A stretch of 64,000 bases of DNA from an uncultured Methylobacillus sp. (lineage in GTDB: Bacteria > Pseudomonadota > Gammaproteobacteria > Burkholderiales > Methylophilaceae), in NCBI GenBank assembly GCA_903824575.1, contig CAIJXJ010000106.1, positions 17,389 through 81,388 of the forward strand. Reading direction: 5' to 3'. Below the pieces are notes generated by a model. It ran no database searches. It was given only the letters and a program-made list of their open reading frames with translations, and was not told the origin of the DNA. This document shows, one piece after another, positions 46,429 through 55,154 of the stretch. Within the stretch, counting starts at the first letter, position 1; each line of letters opens with the position of its first letter. The translations under genes were made by a program, and so were the position numbers.

Positions 46429-46890
46429 TTATTTCGCGTTCGGATCTTTTGCCGGCGCGAGACACTCGTAAATATCGGAACTGATCGGTTGGTAGAACTC
46501 GCATTTTTTCAACTTGACCACAGTGTAGGGTTCATCACCGCCGGCGAAGGCCACATCCAAGGATTCATGCGGCAGGCCGGTGATGTCGAACTGTGAAACG
46601 ATCAGGCAGGATTCCGCACCCGGCTTGAACGGGGTCAAGTCGTAACCCAGCGTGAGCTTGCCGTTTTCAATCGCAAATCGAGCATTGATGGGTTTCTGCC
46701 CGCAGTGATCAGGATCCTCGACCACCACGGTCATGGTGTCAAAAAACCGGTAGGGGATGACCCTGTGCTCGAACTGGCTGTTGCCGCTAAACCCCTCCAG
46801 GGGGACGACATGGAAGTTCAGCGATGGGTCGGCGGCGAATGCGGCAACAGGAAGAATGGCGGCAAACGAAATTAAAATGAATTTTTTCAT
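46429..46890 (-). CDS. Small secreted protein downstream of the c4 cytochrome
   Basis: 153 residues from the ATG at 46890 (GGGAG ribosome-binding site), with a signal peptide (MKKFILISFAAILPVAAFA). Mature protein has four cysteines (DHCGQ, ESCLI, KKCEF, YECLA), which may form disulfides, and no haem motif. No family recognised. An alternative GTG start at 46929 overlaps the cytochrome stop. It looks like the third gene of the unit with the cytochrome and porin. Confidence 0.7.
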   Translation of the reverse strand: MKKFILISFAAILPVAAFAADPSLNFHVVPLEGFSGNSQFEHRVIPYRFFDTMTVVVEDPDHCGQKPINARFAIENGKLTLGYDLTPFKPGAESCLIVSQFDITGLPHESLDVAFAGGDEPYTVVKLKKCEFYQPISSDIYECLAPAKDPNAK

Positions 46891-46925
46891 GATTCTGGCT
46901 CCCTGATTTCTATTCATCATTTCCC

Positions 46926-47543
46926 TCACTTTGACTGCAAGTAAGTGGTCAATGCCTTGATGTCCGCATCGTTCAGACCCTTCACCACGAAGTGCATGGC
47001 TACGGCCTCGGGACGCAGTGTGGAATCATGAAACGCATCCCCCAGTTGCCGGGTCAGGTAAGAGGCGTGTTGCGAGGCGAGGCGTGGCGCACCTTCGTTG
47101 CCCTCGGCATTGGCCCCGTGACAAGAGGCGCAGGCGGGCACGTTATTGGCTGGAATGCCGGTCTCGAATATTTCCTTGCCGCGGGCCAGTAAGCTTTCTT
47201 CTCCTCGTTCACCAGGAATCGGATTTTGTGACGCATAGTAGGCTGCGATTTCATTGATATCCTGGTCACTGAGTGACCTTGCCCATCCCCACATGGGCGC
47301 GGCGTCCGGATCCTTGCGCGATTTGTCACGGAATTCGGTAAGTTCACCCTTCATATAGCCGGGCTGCTGTCCGGCCAGTCTGGGAAAATTGGGCGATGTG
47401 GTGGTACCTTTGCGTCCGTGACAGGCGGAGCAGACTTTGTTGATCAGTTGCCGTGCATGGGTTTCATCTGCGGCGCTGGCAGGGGCCACCATGGCAAGCA
47501 TTAATATTGCGGCGGTCCAGAAAGCGGGAGTTTTCATTTTCAT
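46926..47543 (-). CDS. Dihaem cytochrome c4-type protein
   Basis: 205 residues from the ATG at 47543 (CAGGA upstream). Signal peptide ends near PASAA. Two CxxCH haem sites, CSACH (38-42) and CASCH (about 136), each followed by the PRLA(G/S)QxxxY pattern typical of c4 cytochromes, with distal Met in APMWGWARSLSD and AVAMHFV. Periplasmic electron carrier. It follows the cytochrome-porin gene at 62 bp, as c4-type Cyc1 follows Cyc2 in iron oxidisers. Confidence 0.9.
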   Translation of the reverse strand: MKMKTPAFWTAAILMLAMVAPASAADETHARQLINKVCSACHGRKGTTTSPNFPRLAGQQPGYMKGELTEFRDKSRKDPDAAPMWGWARSLSDQDINEIAAYYASQNPIPGERGEESLLARGKEIFETGIPANNVPACASCHGANAEGNEGAPRLASQHASYLTRQLGDAFHDSTLRPEAVAMHFVVKGLNDADIKALTTYLQSK

Positions 47544-47605
47544 GTCCTGTGGTCGTTTCACGGTGGCAAAATTCTCTGCTGTGCGATCACTTTTTTGTGT
47601 CGTCA

Positions 47606-48934
47606 TCAATACAACAACCATAAATTTAAGAACAATGAATTGTTGTCACTGGCACGCCGCCCCATCCCATCAACATTTGAACTTGCACCCAGATATTTCC
47701 AGAATCCGTTGTATTGCAGCATCAGACGGACATTCTGCAGAGGCAGATAATCCAGCTCGGCAATATAACCTTGCGTATTGGGTTTGGAATTGCCGTTGCT
47801 AACCCCATTATTGGCCCCATAGCTTGCATTCATTGGATCGGCAGTACCGGTGGTCGAGAACAGCCCGAGTGTTCCGCCGTACTTTCTCTGGTAATAGTAG
47901 CTGATCTTGCCCTTCGCCGTGTTGAGGGTGTCGCTGGCGTTGCTACTGCTGCCGTCGTTCCAATGCTGCTTTTCGTGGATCCAGGTGGCTTGCGCGGTGA
48001 AAATATGTGGGTCGGTGATGAACTGGTACTGTGTGTCGAACGCAACATCGGTGAATTTGTTCACCGGGGAGTTCGTGTCCAGTGGATCCGAGTATAGATC
48101 GACTTTCATGCCGTAAGTGCCAAGCATCAGCGAGTTGGGTCCCCAGTCCCTGGTGTAGGCCAGACGCCAGTAAGGGTTCTCTCCTTGTAAGTTGGCCTGA
48201 CTTGCCTTGGGAATTCCAGCGCGCAAGGCGGAAAACGAGCCGTCGGCGGTCCGATAGAAAGACAGTTCGGCATAAAGGGATCGGTTCCAATAAGCATACG
48301 CCCCGGTGCCGGCAACCTGCTGACCAAGCGCACCGTCAACCTCGGTGGTGACTGGCAGTGTCCCCATGGTTGCTACGGCGCCACCTGACCAAGTGAAAGG
48401 ATAGCCAAAGGCCGGCGTTGAATTCCACACATCCTGCAGGGTGGGATTGTTATGCAGGGTCGCGCCTAGAATCAGTTCTTTGTCGGCCAGATTGAAGTCC
48501 CAGGCAGCACGGATGTCCACGTTATCCACGTGGCTGTGTGTGGGCGCATCGTGATCCACTGTCCATTGAATGAAGGCGCCAAGGTTGTCGGTGGCTTTAC
48601 CCGCAAGAAACAGGCTGATTCCAGAGAGGCGAACGGCACCATCTTTGCGTACCAGTGAGTTGCCACTGGTGTCATTTGAATTTTCGGTGGAGGTCATGCC
48701 GACCTGTGCCATGACGGCTAATGGCATCCAGTTACGCTCGCCGATGGTGTACCCGGTAAGCTTGAAATGCCGACCGAAGGGAGTCAATTCCAGCCAACTG
48801 GTATGGCATGTTGAACAATTTTGTCCGGTTTGTCGGGCAAAAGAAGGTACTGCATTTGCAGTGGTGGCGGGTAGCCAGATGGCCAGGATCATTGCCAGGT
48901 TAAACAAGCAGTTGCAAGTTCTACGACCGTACAT
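47606..48934 (-). CDS. Cyc2-like outer-membrane cytochrome-porin fusion
   Basis: 442 residues with a signal peptide (cleavage near ANA, residue 28), followed at once by VPSFARQTGQNCSTCHTSW and LTPFGRHFKLTGYT, the N-terminal CxxCH (40-44) cytochrome module of Cyc2. The rest (about 75-442) is a beta-barrel with alternating strands, many aromatics, and a C-terminal NSLFLNLWLLY strand. Cyc2 oxidises Fe(II) at the cell surface in Acidithiobacillus and freshwater iron oxidisers; related fusions occur widely. Substrate here unproven. GGGAG ribosome-binding site. The c4 cytochrome follows. Confidence 0.7.
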   Translation of the reverse strand: MYGRRTCNCLFNLAMILAIWLPATTANAVPSFARQTGQNCSTCHTSWLELTPFGRHFKLTGYTIGERNWMPLAVMAQVGMTSTENSNDTSGNSLVRKDGAVRLSGISLFLAGKATDNLGAFIQWTVDHDAPTHSHVDNVDIRAAWDFNLADKELILGATLHNNPTLQDVWNSTPAFGYPFTWSGGAVATMGTLPVTTEVDGALGQQVAGTGAYAYWNRSLYAELSFYRTADGSFSALRAGIPKASQANLQGENPYWRLAYTRDWGPNSLMLGTYGMKVDLYSDPLDTNSPVNKFTDVAFDTQYQFITDPHIFTAQATWIHEKQHWNDGSSSNASDTLNTAKGKISYYYQRKYGGTLGLFSTTGTADPMNASYGANNGVSNGNSKPNTQGYIAELDYLPLQNVRLMLQYNGFWKYLGASSNVDGMGRRASDNNSLFLNLWLLY

Positions 48935-49187
48935 TAGTGACTCCCCATTGATTTTCTGTATGGTCGCGCCTTGCGTCTGCAGGCGTATTCACATCATTAT
49001 TATTGGAAGCAGTATGAGCCCATATTATTGTTATGGCAATGAGAGTTGAAGCCAAACTCAAGTCTTTGTTTTTAATTCGGTTTGATTCAAGCTTGGCCAG
49101 GTTTGGCACGAATTAGATCTTCATAATCCACCCGCCCGACCAGAGGCATTACTTTTATCTGCAGCTCTCAAAAATTCGATGCCACCG
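48935..49187. other. Region between the cytochrome-porin gene and fhcC
   Basis: No gene seen in 253 bases; it should hold the promoter for the leftward cytochrome unit at its left end. Confidence 0.5.
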
Positions 49188-49994
49188 TCAGCCGAACACC
49201 AGGATTTCGCCCTTGCCGTCACAGGCCAAGTCACCCGCGTAGCGCCGTACCCGGGTATTATCAATGGCAGCAAAGCGGCTTGGCAGTGCTTGGAACGCCT
49301 TGAACATCAGCTTCAGGTAGGGCAGGGTATGACTGCCGCAATCCTGTAAGGTGGCATGAAGTTTCGGCGTTTGGAACAGCAGCAGGGTGCCACGCCGCAT
49401 GCCGAAACCGGCGTAATCGCCCACGCTACCCAGCACGCCTATGGTGCCGGCCAACATGCGCGAAGCGCAATACGCACCGGCATTGCCTTCGATCAGCACG
49501 ATGCCGCGCCGCATCTGATCGCCGGCGCGATCCCCGGCATTGCCGGTGATGATCACGGTGCCGCCTTTCATTCCCTTGCGGTCCCCGGGAATGGCAGCAG
49601 CGAGGTAATCACCGACGTTGCCATTGACGTGCATGATGCCGCCGGCCATGCCGGAAGCCGCATAGGCGTGGGCGTTGCCGTGCACTGTGATTTCGCCTTT
49701 TTTCATCTGGAAGCCCAGATAGGAGCCGGCGTCGCCATGAACCGTGAGGCTGCCGCTCTGCATCTTGGACCCCAGAAAATCGAGCTTTGCACTGCTGTTC
49801 TGAATGATGATGTTGCTGCTGTCATCGCCTGTCAGGTCGAACAACGCATCGACGCGCAGCTTGCGGTTGCCACTGTGCAACGCTATGGATGCGATCTCGC
49901 TCAAGGATTTTCCGGCCAGAAAATCGGGCGTCAACGGTGAACAGTCGACGCGCTGCGTCAGTGGCGCTTTCAGGGTCAGGGTCAGGGCGCTCAT
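49188..49994 (-). CDS. fhcC: Formyltransferase/hydrolase complex subunit C
   Basis: 268 residues of the FwdC/GltB-C beta-helix fold, with repeats of the type GxxGxxxGxxMxxGxIxVxGxxG (for example GGIMHVNGNVGDYLAAAIPG, RRGIVLIEGNAGAYC). It is part of the FhcABCD complex that converts formyl-H4MPT to formate. Its start overlaps the fhcD stop by 4 bp. It is the last gene of the fhcB-A-D-C set. Confidence 0.96.
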   Translation of the reverse strand: MSALTLTLKAPLTQRVDCSPLTPDFLAGKSLSEIASIALHSGNRKLRVDALFDLTGDDSSNIIIQNSSAKLDFLGSKMQSGSLTVHGDAGSYLGFQMKKGEITVHGNAHAYAASGMAGGIMHVNGNVGDYLAAAIPGDRKGMKGGTVIITGNAGDRAGDQMRRGIVLIEGNAGAYCASRMLAGTIGVLGSVGDYAGFGMRRGTLLLFQTPKLHATLQDCGSHTLPYLKLMFKAFQALPSRFAAIDNTRVRRYAGDLACDGKGEILVFG

Positions 49995-50899
49995 GCTGCC
50001 TCTCCGCTCATTATTTCTCGCAAGTGAAATTGGAATTGCCCGAGCTTGCCGCCATAGTTGCCGGCGGAAATGCGTTTGATGCCATTGGCGGCACCGAGCT
50101 CGCAGGCAGCTTTGATCCCGACGCGGGTGGCTTCGCGCACGTCCTTGTCGGTCAGGCCGTCGATAACGATTTCCATCACCGACTCGATCTCGGGCGACAA
50201 GTCGGTCCTGGTGATGCCCTTCAGGGTCGGGCAGAAGGCGTCGTTGGTGGACGCGATCAGGGTCTTGTACTTGGAGCCGACTTTGGAGCCGGAACGCACC
50301 ACGCCACCAGGGAAAGGCATGATGACGTTGGGCAGTTTCTTCATGGCGACAATCGCGGCTTCGCAGGCGGCCAGCGCCTGCGGTTGCGATTCGGCCAAAA
50401 CTAAAAAGTTGCCGCCACCAACGGCGCGTACCATGCCGGTTTTCTCTTCGGTCAGGAATTCGCCATCCATCACCGGCACGCGCCAGTAACGTTTGCCCCC
50501 GAATTGCTTGGAGATCTGGAAGCCGTCACCGAAGAAACGCAGATTTTTTCCGAGGTTGATGCGGTCTCCACCTTCGATGCCGGAAAATGCCGCAGCCGTC
50601 GGGCAGGTCAGCACGCACTGGCCGAGCCGCGTCTCCAGTTGCTTCATCAGTACCGCGCTGCCCATGGCGAACAGCAATACTGAGACGCCGGGGCGGCCGT
50701 CGGGGGTCTCATCGGGGGTCATTTCACGTTCGATCCCGGCCTCGACGCCGCAGGCGATAACCGAAGTGGCAAATCCTGTCATGGCATTGGCGGCGTTATA
50801 GGCCCAGGTCAGGTTTTGCGCGGTGATGAGGACGCGCGTGCCGCGCATGCCGAACGCTTCGGCAAAGGTATCGTCGATTGTTACGCCGTTAATAATCAT
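49991..50899 (-). CDS. fhcD: Formylmethanofuran-H4MPT formyltransferase, Fhc subunit D
   Basis: 302 residues. Transfers the formyl group from H4MPT to methanofuran bound in the complex. Conserved TIDDTFAEAFGMRGTRVLITA near the start, PGVSVLLFAMG and ERTFPG-like MPFPGGVVRSGSKVGSKYK. A 24-codon open frame bridges to fhcA upstream with 4-bp overlaps at each end. Confidence 0.96.
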   Translation of the reverse strand: MIINGVTIDDTFAEAFGMRGTRVLITAQNLTWAYNAANAMTGFATSVIACGVEAGIEREMTPDETPDGRPGVSVLLFAMGSAVLMKQLETRLGQCVLTCPTAAAFSGIEGGDRINLGKNLRFFGDGFQISKQFGGKRYWRVPVMDGEFLTEEKTGMVRAVGGGNFLVLAESQPQALAACEAAIVAMKKLPNVIMPFPGGVVRSGSKVGSKYKTLIASTNDAFCPTLKGITRTDLSPEIESVMEIVIDGLTDKDVREATRVGIKAACELGAANGIKRISAGNYGGKLGQFQFHLREIMSGEAA

Positions 50900-50967
50900 G
50901 CGTACACCCTCTCAGTGATTAATGTGCTGAGGTACTGAGCGACGTGTTTGTTGTCTGGTGGAATCAT
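50896..50967 (-). CDS. 24-codon open frame linking fhcA and fhcD
   Basis: MIPPDNKHVAQYLSTLITER plus three residues and a TGA. The ATG overlaps the fhcA stop (ATGA) and its TGA overlaps the fhcD ATG in the same way. The reading frame therefore fills exactly the fhcA-fhcD gap and would couple translation of the two. Too short to judge as a protein; could act only as a relay for ribosomes. Confidence 0.4.
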   Translation of the reverse strand: MIPPDNKHVAQYLSTLITERVYA

Positions 50968-52640
50968 GCTGTCTTCTCCCTGCGACCTTCGCACGCATGA
51001 ACCTGAACATGACCACGACCATCATCCGCAATCTGTTGGTCGGTGACCTTGACGTGTTTCATGTTGACGGTATGGTATTTGTCGTAATACTTGGCGATGG
51101 TCTGCTCTATGCTGCGATCGAATTCCGGCTTGACTACATGGGTAGCGCCCCAGGTGACTTTTACCACCTGGCCGTCCTCTACCACTAGTTGACCATCCTT
51201 GAACACGTAATCGGGTCGTTTGAACATTGCTTCGCGATCCGCGTTGTCGGTGTAAACCGTGATGTCAGCGCCAGCGCCTATACCCAAGTGGCCACGGTCA
51301 TGTAGGCCGACCAGTTTGGCGGCCCCGGCACGGGTCATGATGGCGATCTCGTACAATGAATATTCGCGCTCAATCGAGCCCAGCGTGCTCATGGCCTGCG
51401 CGTCTGGACTGATTCGCGAGAACATCTCGTTGCGGAAGGTCTTGTCCATCAACAGCCGGATCAGGTGCGGGTAGCTGGTGAACGGCGCGCCGTTGGGGTG
51501 ATCGGTGGTGAGAAAGATGCGCCAGGGGTCATCCACCAGCAAGAAAATCTCCAGCCCGATCGCCCATTGCAGGGCGTTGACGAAATTCTGGTCCTTGTAT
51601 TTGAACGGTACTACGCCGCAGCCGGCATCGCACTCGATGTCCATGCACACCCATTTGTTGGGCGAGGCGTGACTGGCGTTCCTGAACTGCACCATGTTGT
51701 CACCCGACGCTGTCACGGTCTGGCCGAACAGCACCTGGCCGACGTCGGCTGAGATGTTCTTGTTTTTGTTAATGGCTGCGGCGATCTCGGCGGCGCCGGA
51801 GGAAAACTTGCGGTCGCCCTCGGTTCCGTAACTATGAAACTGGATATGGGTCAGGTGTAGCGGATAGCCTTCCACGCCGGCGATGGTGTTAAGCGTGGTC
51901 TGCATGTTGCCCGGTACGCCGAGGTTGTTGCCATGCACGTGCAGGGGGTGCGGTACGCCCAGTTCATGCACGGCACGCGCCAAGCGCTGCAACACATCGC
52001 GAGGGGTGATCTGGTAAAAACTGTTCTGCTCGTCGAGGTTCAGCATGCGCTGGTTGAACTTGAAGGCACTGATCCCGCCGGCATTTACCACCTTGATACC
52101 GATCGCCTGGCTGGCGTGAATGGTCCACGCTACATAGTCGTTGATGGCGTTTTGATCGGCATTGGCGGACATCATGCGCAGCAGCATGTCGTCGCTGCCC
52201 AGCATGGCATAGCCTCCCTTGTCGATGATGGGGGTGTCACCCATCTCAAGGTGAGCCTGGCGTGCATTCATCGGCAGCACGGCGGGCTCGAAGCCGGCGG
52301 TATAACCCATTTCGGCATAACGGTAGCCGGTGATATAGGTGGAGGGAACGGCGTGGCCGCAGCCGGCACGGCACAAGTCAGAATGTGGTACCGGATCGCC
52401 ACGGTGGTCTTCCGGCAGCAGGGTGCGGGCAATATTGACCTTGCCGCCGCCGATATGGGTGTGCATGTCGATGGCGCCGGCCATGACCACCTTGCCTGCC
52501 AGATTGTATTCTTGATCGACGCGCTCGCCATCCAGTGCGCGTTCAACGATACGTCCGTCACGGGCGTAGATGTCCATAATCTTGCCATTGATGCCGTGCG
52601 CCGGGTCATAAACGCGGCCTCCGGTGAGTTTGATCAACAT
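50964..52640 (-). CDS. fhcA: Formyltransferase/hydrolase complex subunit A
   Basis: 558-residue amidohydrolase homologous to FwdA/FmdA. Metal-binding AGAIDMHTHIGGGKVN at about 55, AGGISAFKFNQRM (lysine site), HPLHVHGNNLG and TTDHPNGAPFTSYP are typical. It releases formate from formyl-methanofuran. The gap of 9 bp to fhcB shows an operon. Confidence 0.96.
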   Translation of the reverse strand: MLIKLTGGRVYDPAHGINGKIMDIYARDGRIVERALDGERVDQEYNLAGKVVMAGAIDMHTHIGGGKVNIARTLLPEDHRGDPVPHSDLCRAGCGHAVPSTYITGYRYAEMGYTAGFEPAVLPMNARQAHLEMGDTPIIDKGGYAMLGSDDMLLRMMSANADQNAINDYVAWTIHASQAIGIKVVNAGGISAFKFNQRMLNLDEQNSFYQITPRDVLQRLARAVHELGVPHPLHVHGNNLGVPGNMQTTLNTIAGVEGYPLHLTHIQFHSYGTEGDRKFSSGAAEIAAAINKNKNISADVGQVLFGQTVTASGDNMVQFRNASHASPNKWVCMDIECDAGCGVVPFKYKDQNFVNALQWAIGLEIFLLVDDPWRIFLTTDHPNGAPFTSYPHLIRLLMDKTFRNEMFSRISPDAQAMSTLGSIEREYSLYEIAIMTRAGAAKLVGLHDRGHLGIGAGADITVYTDNADREAMFKRPDYVFKDGQLVVEDGQVVKVTWGATHVVKPEFDRSIEQTIAKYYDKYHTVNMKHVKVTDQQIADDGRGHVQVHACEGRREKTA

Positions 52641-52649
52641 AGTCTTTCC

Positions 52650-53930
52650 TTACAGCGCTTGTAGGATGGCGGTCAGCACGGTGCCGAGGCTGGGCAGTGC
52701 ACTTGAGCGCAACTGGTCCAGCGGCAAGGACACCACGTTGTCACTGCGGAACATGATGCCGCGGTGATCAGCTCCAGGTGTGCCGACCGGGATGAATACC
52801 GCCGGTTCCTGTTCGAGCTTCATGTGGGCGTGGCCGAATACGATACTGGGCAAGTCGGTCCTGGGTGGCAGGCGATCCGGGTTGAATGTTGATATCCACA
52901 GCAGGGTATCGGCCTCGCCACGGCTCAGCAATTGATCGGTGGAAAAGTGGTAGGGGTCATGCTCTGGATAGCCGCGCGCATAGGAGGTGCGCACCGGATA
53001 ACCAGAAACCCAAGTGCTGACCTGGTTGGCGTTCATGTCGCCTTCAATCCCGCCGAGTGGCAGGCCAGAGGAGCGGGTGGTCTTGTTCAGCGACTTGACC
53101 ATCTCGGTCATGTTCTGCACCGTGAGTTCCGCATGCGGGAAGTTGAGCGTGCCGGCGGCCCAGGTGATGACACTGTATTTTGCAGCATGCAGGCGCGCGG
53201 CCAAGCTTTCCAGATCGGCGACCTTGATACCGCCAACCGAGTTGGCATGCAGTTGTTTGCCGGCTATCAGGGCGCGCAGCGCAGCGCTCACTGCGGGCAG
53301 TTGGTCCAGATCACAGGCTAATACCGTAGGTTTCCGCCCGTCGGGTGCAATTCCCGCACTGGTGTCGATGTCACGACCGCCCAGGTAGACCACTTCACGT
53401 TTCGTGGTGTCCTGGCCAAACATGGATTCCGCGTTCCAGATTTCACGTTCGAAGAAGCGCGGGAACAGGCTGACGATATCGGTGCCGACAATGACCAGTA
53501 AATCGACGCGGTTCCTGACTTCAGTCAGGGTGCAGATCTGCCAGCCGGAATTCTGCACCACCTGAATATTACGCATGAAGCCGTTGGAGTTCATGTGGTC
53601 GAGACAGGCGCCGGTCTTGTCGGCCAGAGCCATGATCGCGCGCATGCCTTGAACCTCGGTGCCCAAGCCGCAGATCAGCGGTTGGTGGGCCGCTTCAAGA
53701 ATTTCGACGGCACGTGCCACAGCTGTTGGCAGATCAACCGGCTTGCCATCGACCCGAGGGGCGGGCGTGTGCGGGGCGCGAGCAAAAAAGGTGATGCTTT
53801 TTGCGCAGCCATTTTTTGATACATCAAGATTTCCTGCGCTGTCCCGCTCGACGCTAAGGTCGTCGCAGAGCAGTCCGCAGGAGGGGCAGGTCACTGAATC
53901 CATTGTGGCTGCCTGTGCGAAAGTCTCCAT
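52650..53930 (-). CDS. fhcB: Formyltransferase/hydrolase complex subunit B
   Basis: 426 residues related to FwdB. The N-terminus keeps four cysteines (C15, C18, C22, C42; CPSCGLLCDD and NGC), which would bind a 4Fe-4S cluster. In bacteria the Fhc complex works without formate oxidation, so the cofactor content here is uncertain. First gene of the leftward fhc unit; divergent from mptG with 177 bp between. Confidence 0.94.
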   Translation of the reverse strand: METFAQAATMDSVTCPSCGLLCDDLSVERDSAGNLDVSKNGCAKSITFFARAPHTPAPRVDGKPVDLPTAVARAVEILEAAHQPLICGLGTEVQGMRAIMALADKTGACLDHMNSNGFMRNIQVVQNSGWQICTLTEVRNRVDLLVIVGTDIVSLFPRFFEREIWNAESMFGQDTTKREVVYLGGRDIDTSAGIAPDGRKPTVLACDLDQLPAVSAALRALIAGKQLHANSVGGIKVADLESLAARLHAAKYSVITWAAGTLNFPHAELTVQNMTEMVKSLNKTTRSSGLPLGGIEGDMNANQVSTWVSGYPVRTSYARGYPEHDPYHFSTDQLLSRGEADTLLWISTFNPDRLPPRTDLPSIVFGHAHMKLEQEPAVFIPVGTPGADHRGIMFRSDNVVSLPLDQLRSSALPSLGTVLTAILQAL

Positions 53931-54107
53931 CCCGTTTCATCCTATCAATCATGCTTGTCATGCCGTTAGCTTTATTGTCGGCGAGTTTTTGATGGCAAGT
54001 TTACCGTGCTTTCATCTGTCAGGCGAGTCGTTGGCATCGACAAATTTGAAAAATGCGCCCTCTGGGCTAGAATGAAGACCCCGTTATCAGCTTTGGATAG
54101 ATTTGTC

Positions 54108-55076
54108 ATGGTCGTTAGCCGTGCCCCGCAAGTTGTCAACATCAAGACGACGGCACGCCTGCACATGGGGTTTCTGGATATGCATGGTGGTCTCGGGCGG
54201 CGCTTTGGTAGCATCGGTTTGAGCTTGGCGCAACCGGAGAGCGAGATTGAGGTCAGGCCTGCCGCTACATTTGAGGCCAGCGGCCCAGGTGCCGACCGAG
54301 CTCTGGCTTGCGCCCATCATTTTGCTACGGCCGCAGGGTTGACCGGAGGTGCGCATTTCAGCTTGCAATCCATCATTCCGCAGCATGCGGGCCTTGGTTC
54401 TGGAACCCAGATGGCGCTGGCGGTCGGCGTGGCCTTGTCCCGCCTCCATGAATTGCCTTTGAGCTTGGCTGAAATTGCCGCCCTGACGGAACGCGGCGCC
54501 CGCTCCGGCATTGGCATCGGTGCCTTTGCCCAAGGCGGCTTGCTGGTCGATGGCGGGCGCGGATCAGAAAACCGGGTGCCCCCGGTGATTGCGCGGCTGG
54601 ATTTTCCGCAAGCCTGGCGCGTGCTCCTGATTTTCGATGCCGCCGCCGGCGGTGTACATGGTGGCCAAGAGGTCGAGGCGTTCCGCACCTTGCCGGAGTT
54701 TCCATCGGCAATCGCCGCCGAGTTGTGTCGTCGCGTCCTGATGCAGGCGTTGCCAGCGGTGATTGAGCAGAATTTGCCGGCATTTGGGGAGGCTATTGAT
54801 GAAATTCAATGCCAGGTGGGTGACTATTTTGCGGCGGCGCAAGGCGGCGGACGCTATGCCAGTGTTACCGTTGGTGAGGTGTTGGGCTGGTTGCAATCGA
54901 CTGGCGTGAAATGCGTGGGTCAGAGTTCCTGGGGGCCAACAGGATTTGCCGTGCTGGAGGGTGATGAGGCACAGCACGTATTGGATCTTGTGAAAAAAAG
55001 ATACCTCGGCCAGCCTGGCTTGACTTTTTTGCTGTGCAAAGCACGCAATCAGGGTAGTGAAGTTCGGGTAAACTGA
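54108..55076 (+). CDS. mptG: Beta-ribofuranosylaminobenzene 5'-phosphate synthase-like (H4MPT biosynthesis)
   Basis: 322 residues from the ATG at 54108. The start VVNIKTTARLHMGFLDMHGGLGRRFGSIG and the GHMP-type HAGLGSGTQMALAVG glycine loop, with RGARSGIGIGAFAQGGLLVDGG, match the family making the H4MPT aminobenzene-ribose unit. The first in-frame ATG at 54006 adds 34 poorly fitting residues. It opens the rightward C1 unit. Confidence 0.9.
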   Translation: MVVSRAPQVVNIKTTARLHMGFLDMHGGLGRRFGSIGLSLAQPESEIEVRPAATFEASGPGADRALACAHHFATAAGLTGGAHFSLQSIIPQHAGLGSGTQMALAVGVALSRLHELPLSLAEIAALTERGARSGIGIGAFAQGGLLVDGGRGSENRVPPVIARLDFPQAWRVLLIFDAAAGGVHGGQEVEAFRTLPEFPSAIAAELCRRVLMQALPAVIEQNLPAFGEAIDEIQCQVGDYFAAAQGGGRYASVTVGEVLGWLQSTGVKCVGQSSWGPTGFAVLEGDEAQHVLDLVKKRYLGQPGLTFLLCKARNQGSEVRVN

Positions 55077-55154
55077 GAAAATAGCATGAATGAAGCCGCT
55101 AACTGCGGTGAACTGATTTTGATTTAACTTTAACGATAAAGTGAGGATGAGCAA

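Noticed and set aside
54006..54107. Longer start of the mptG-like gene
   Set aside because: Residues before 54108 do not fit the family N-terminus, and the region is needed for promoters of the divergent fhc and mptG units.
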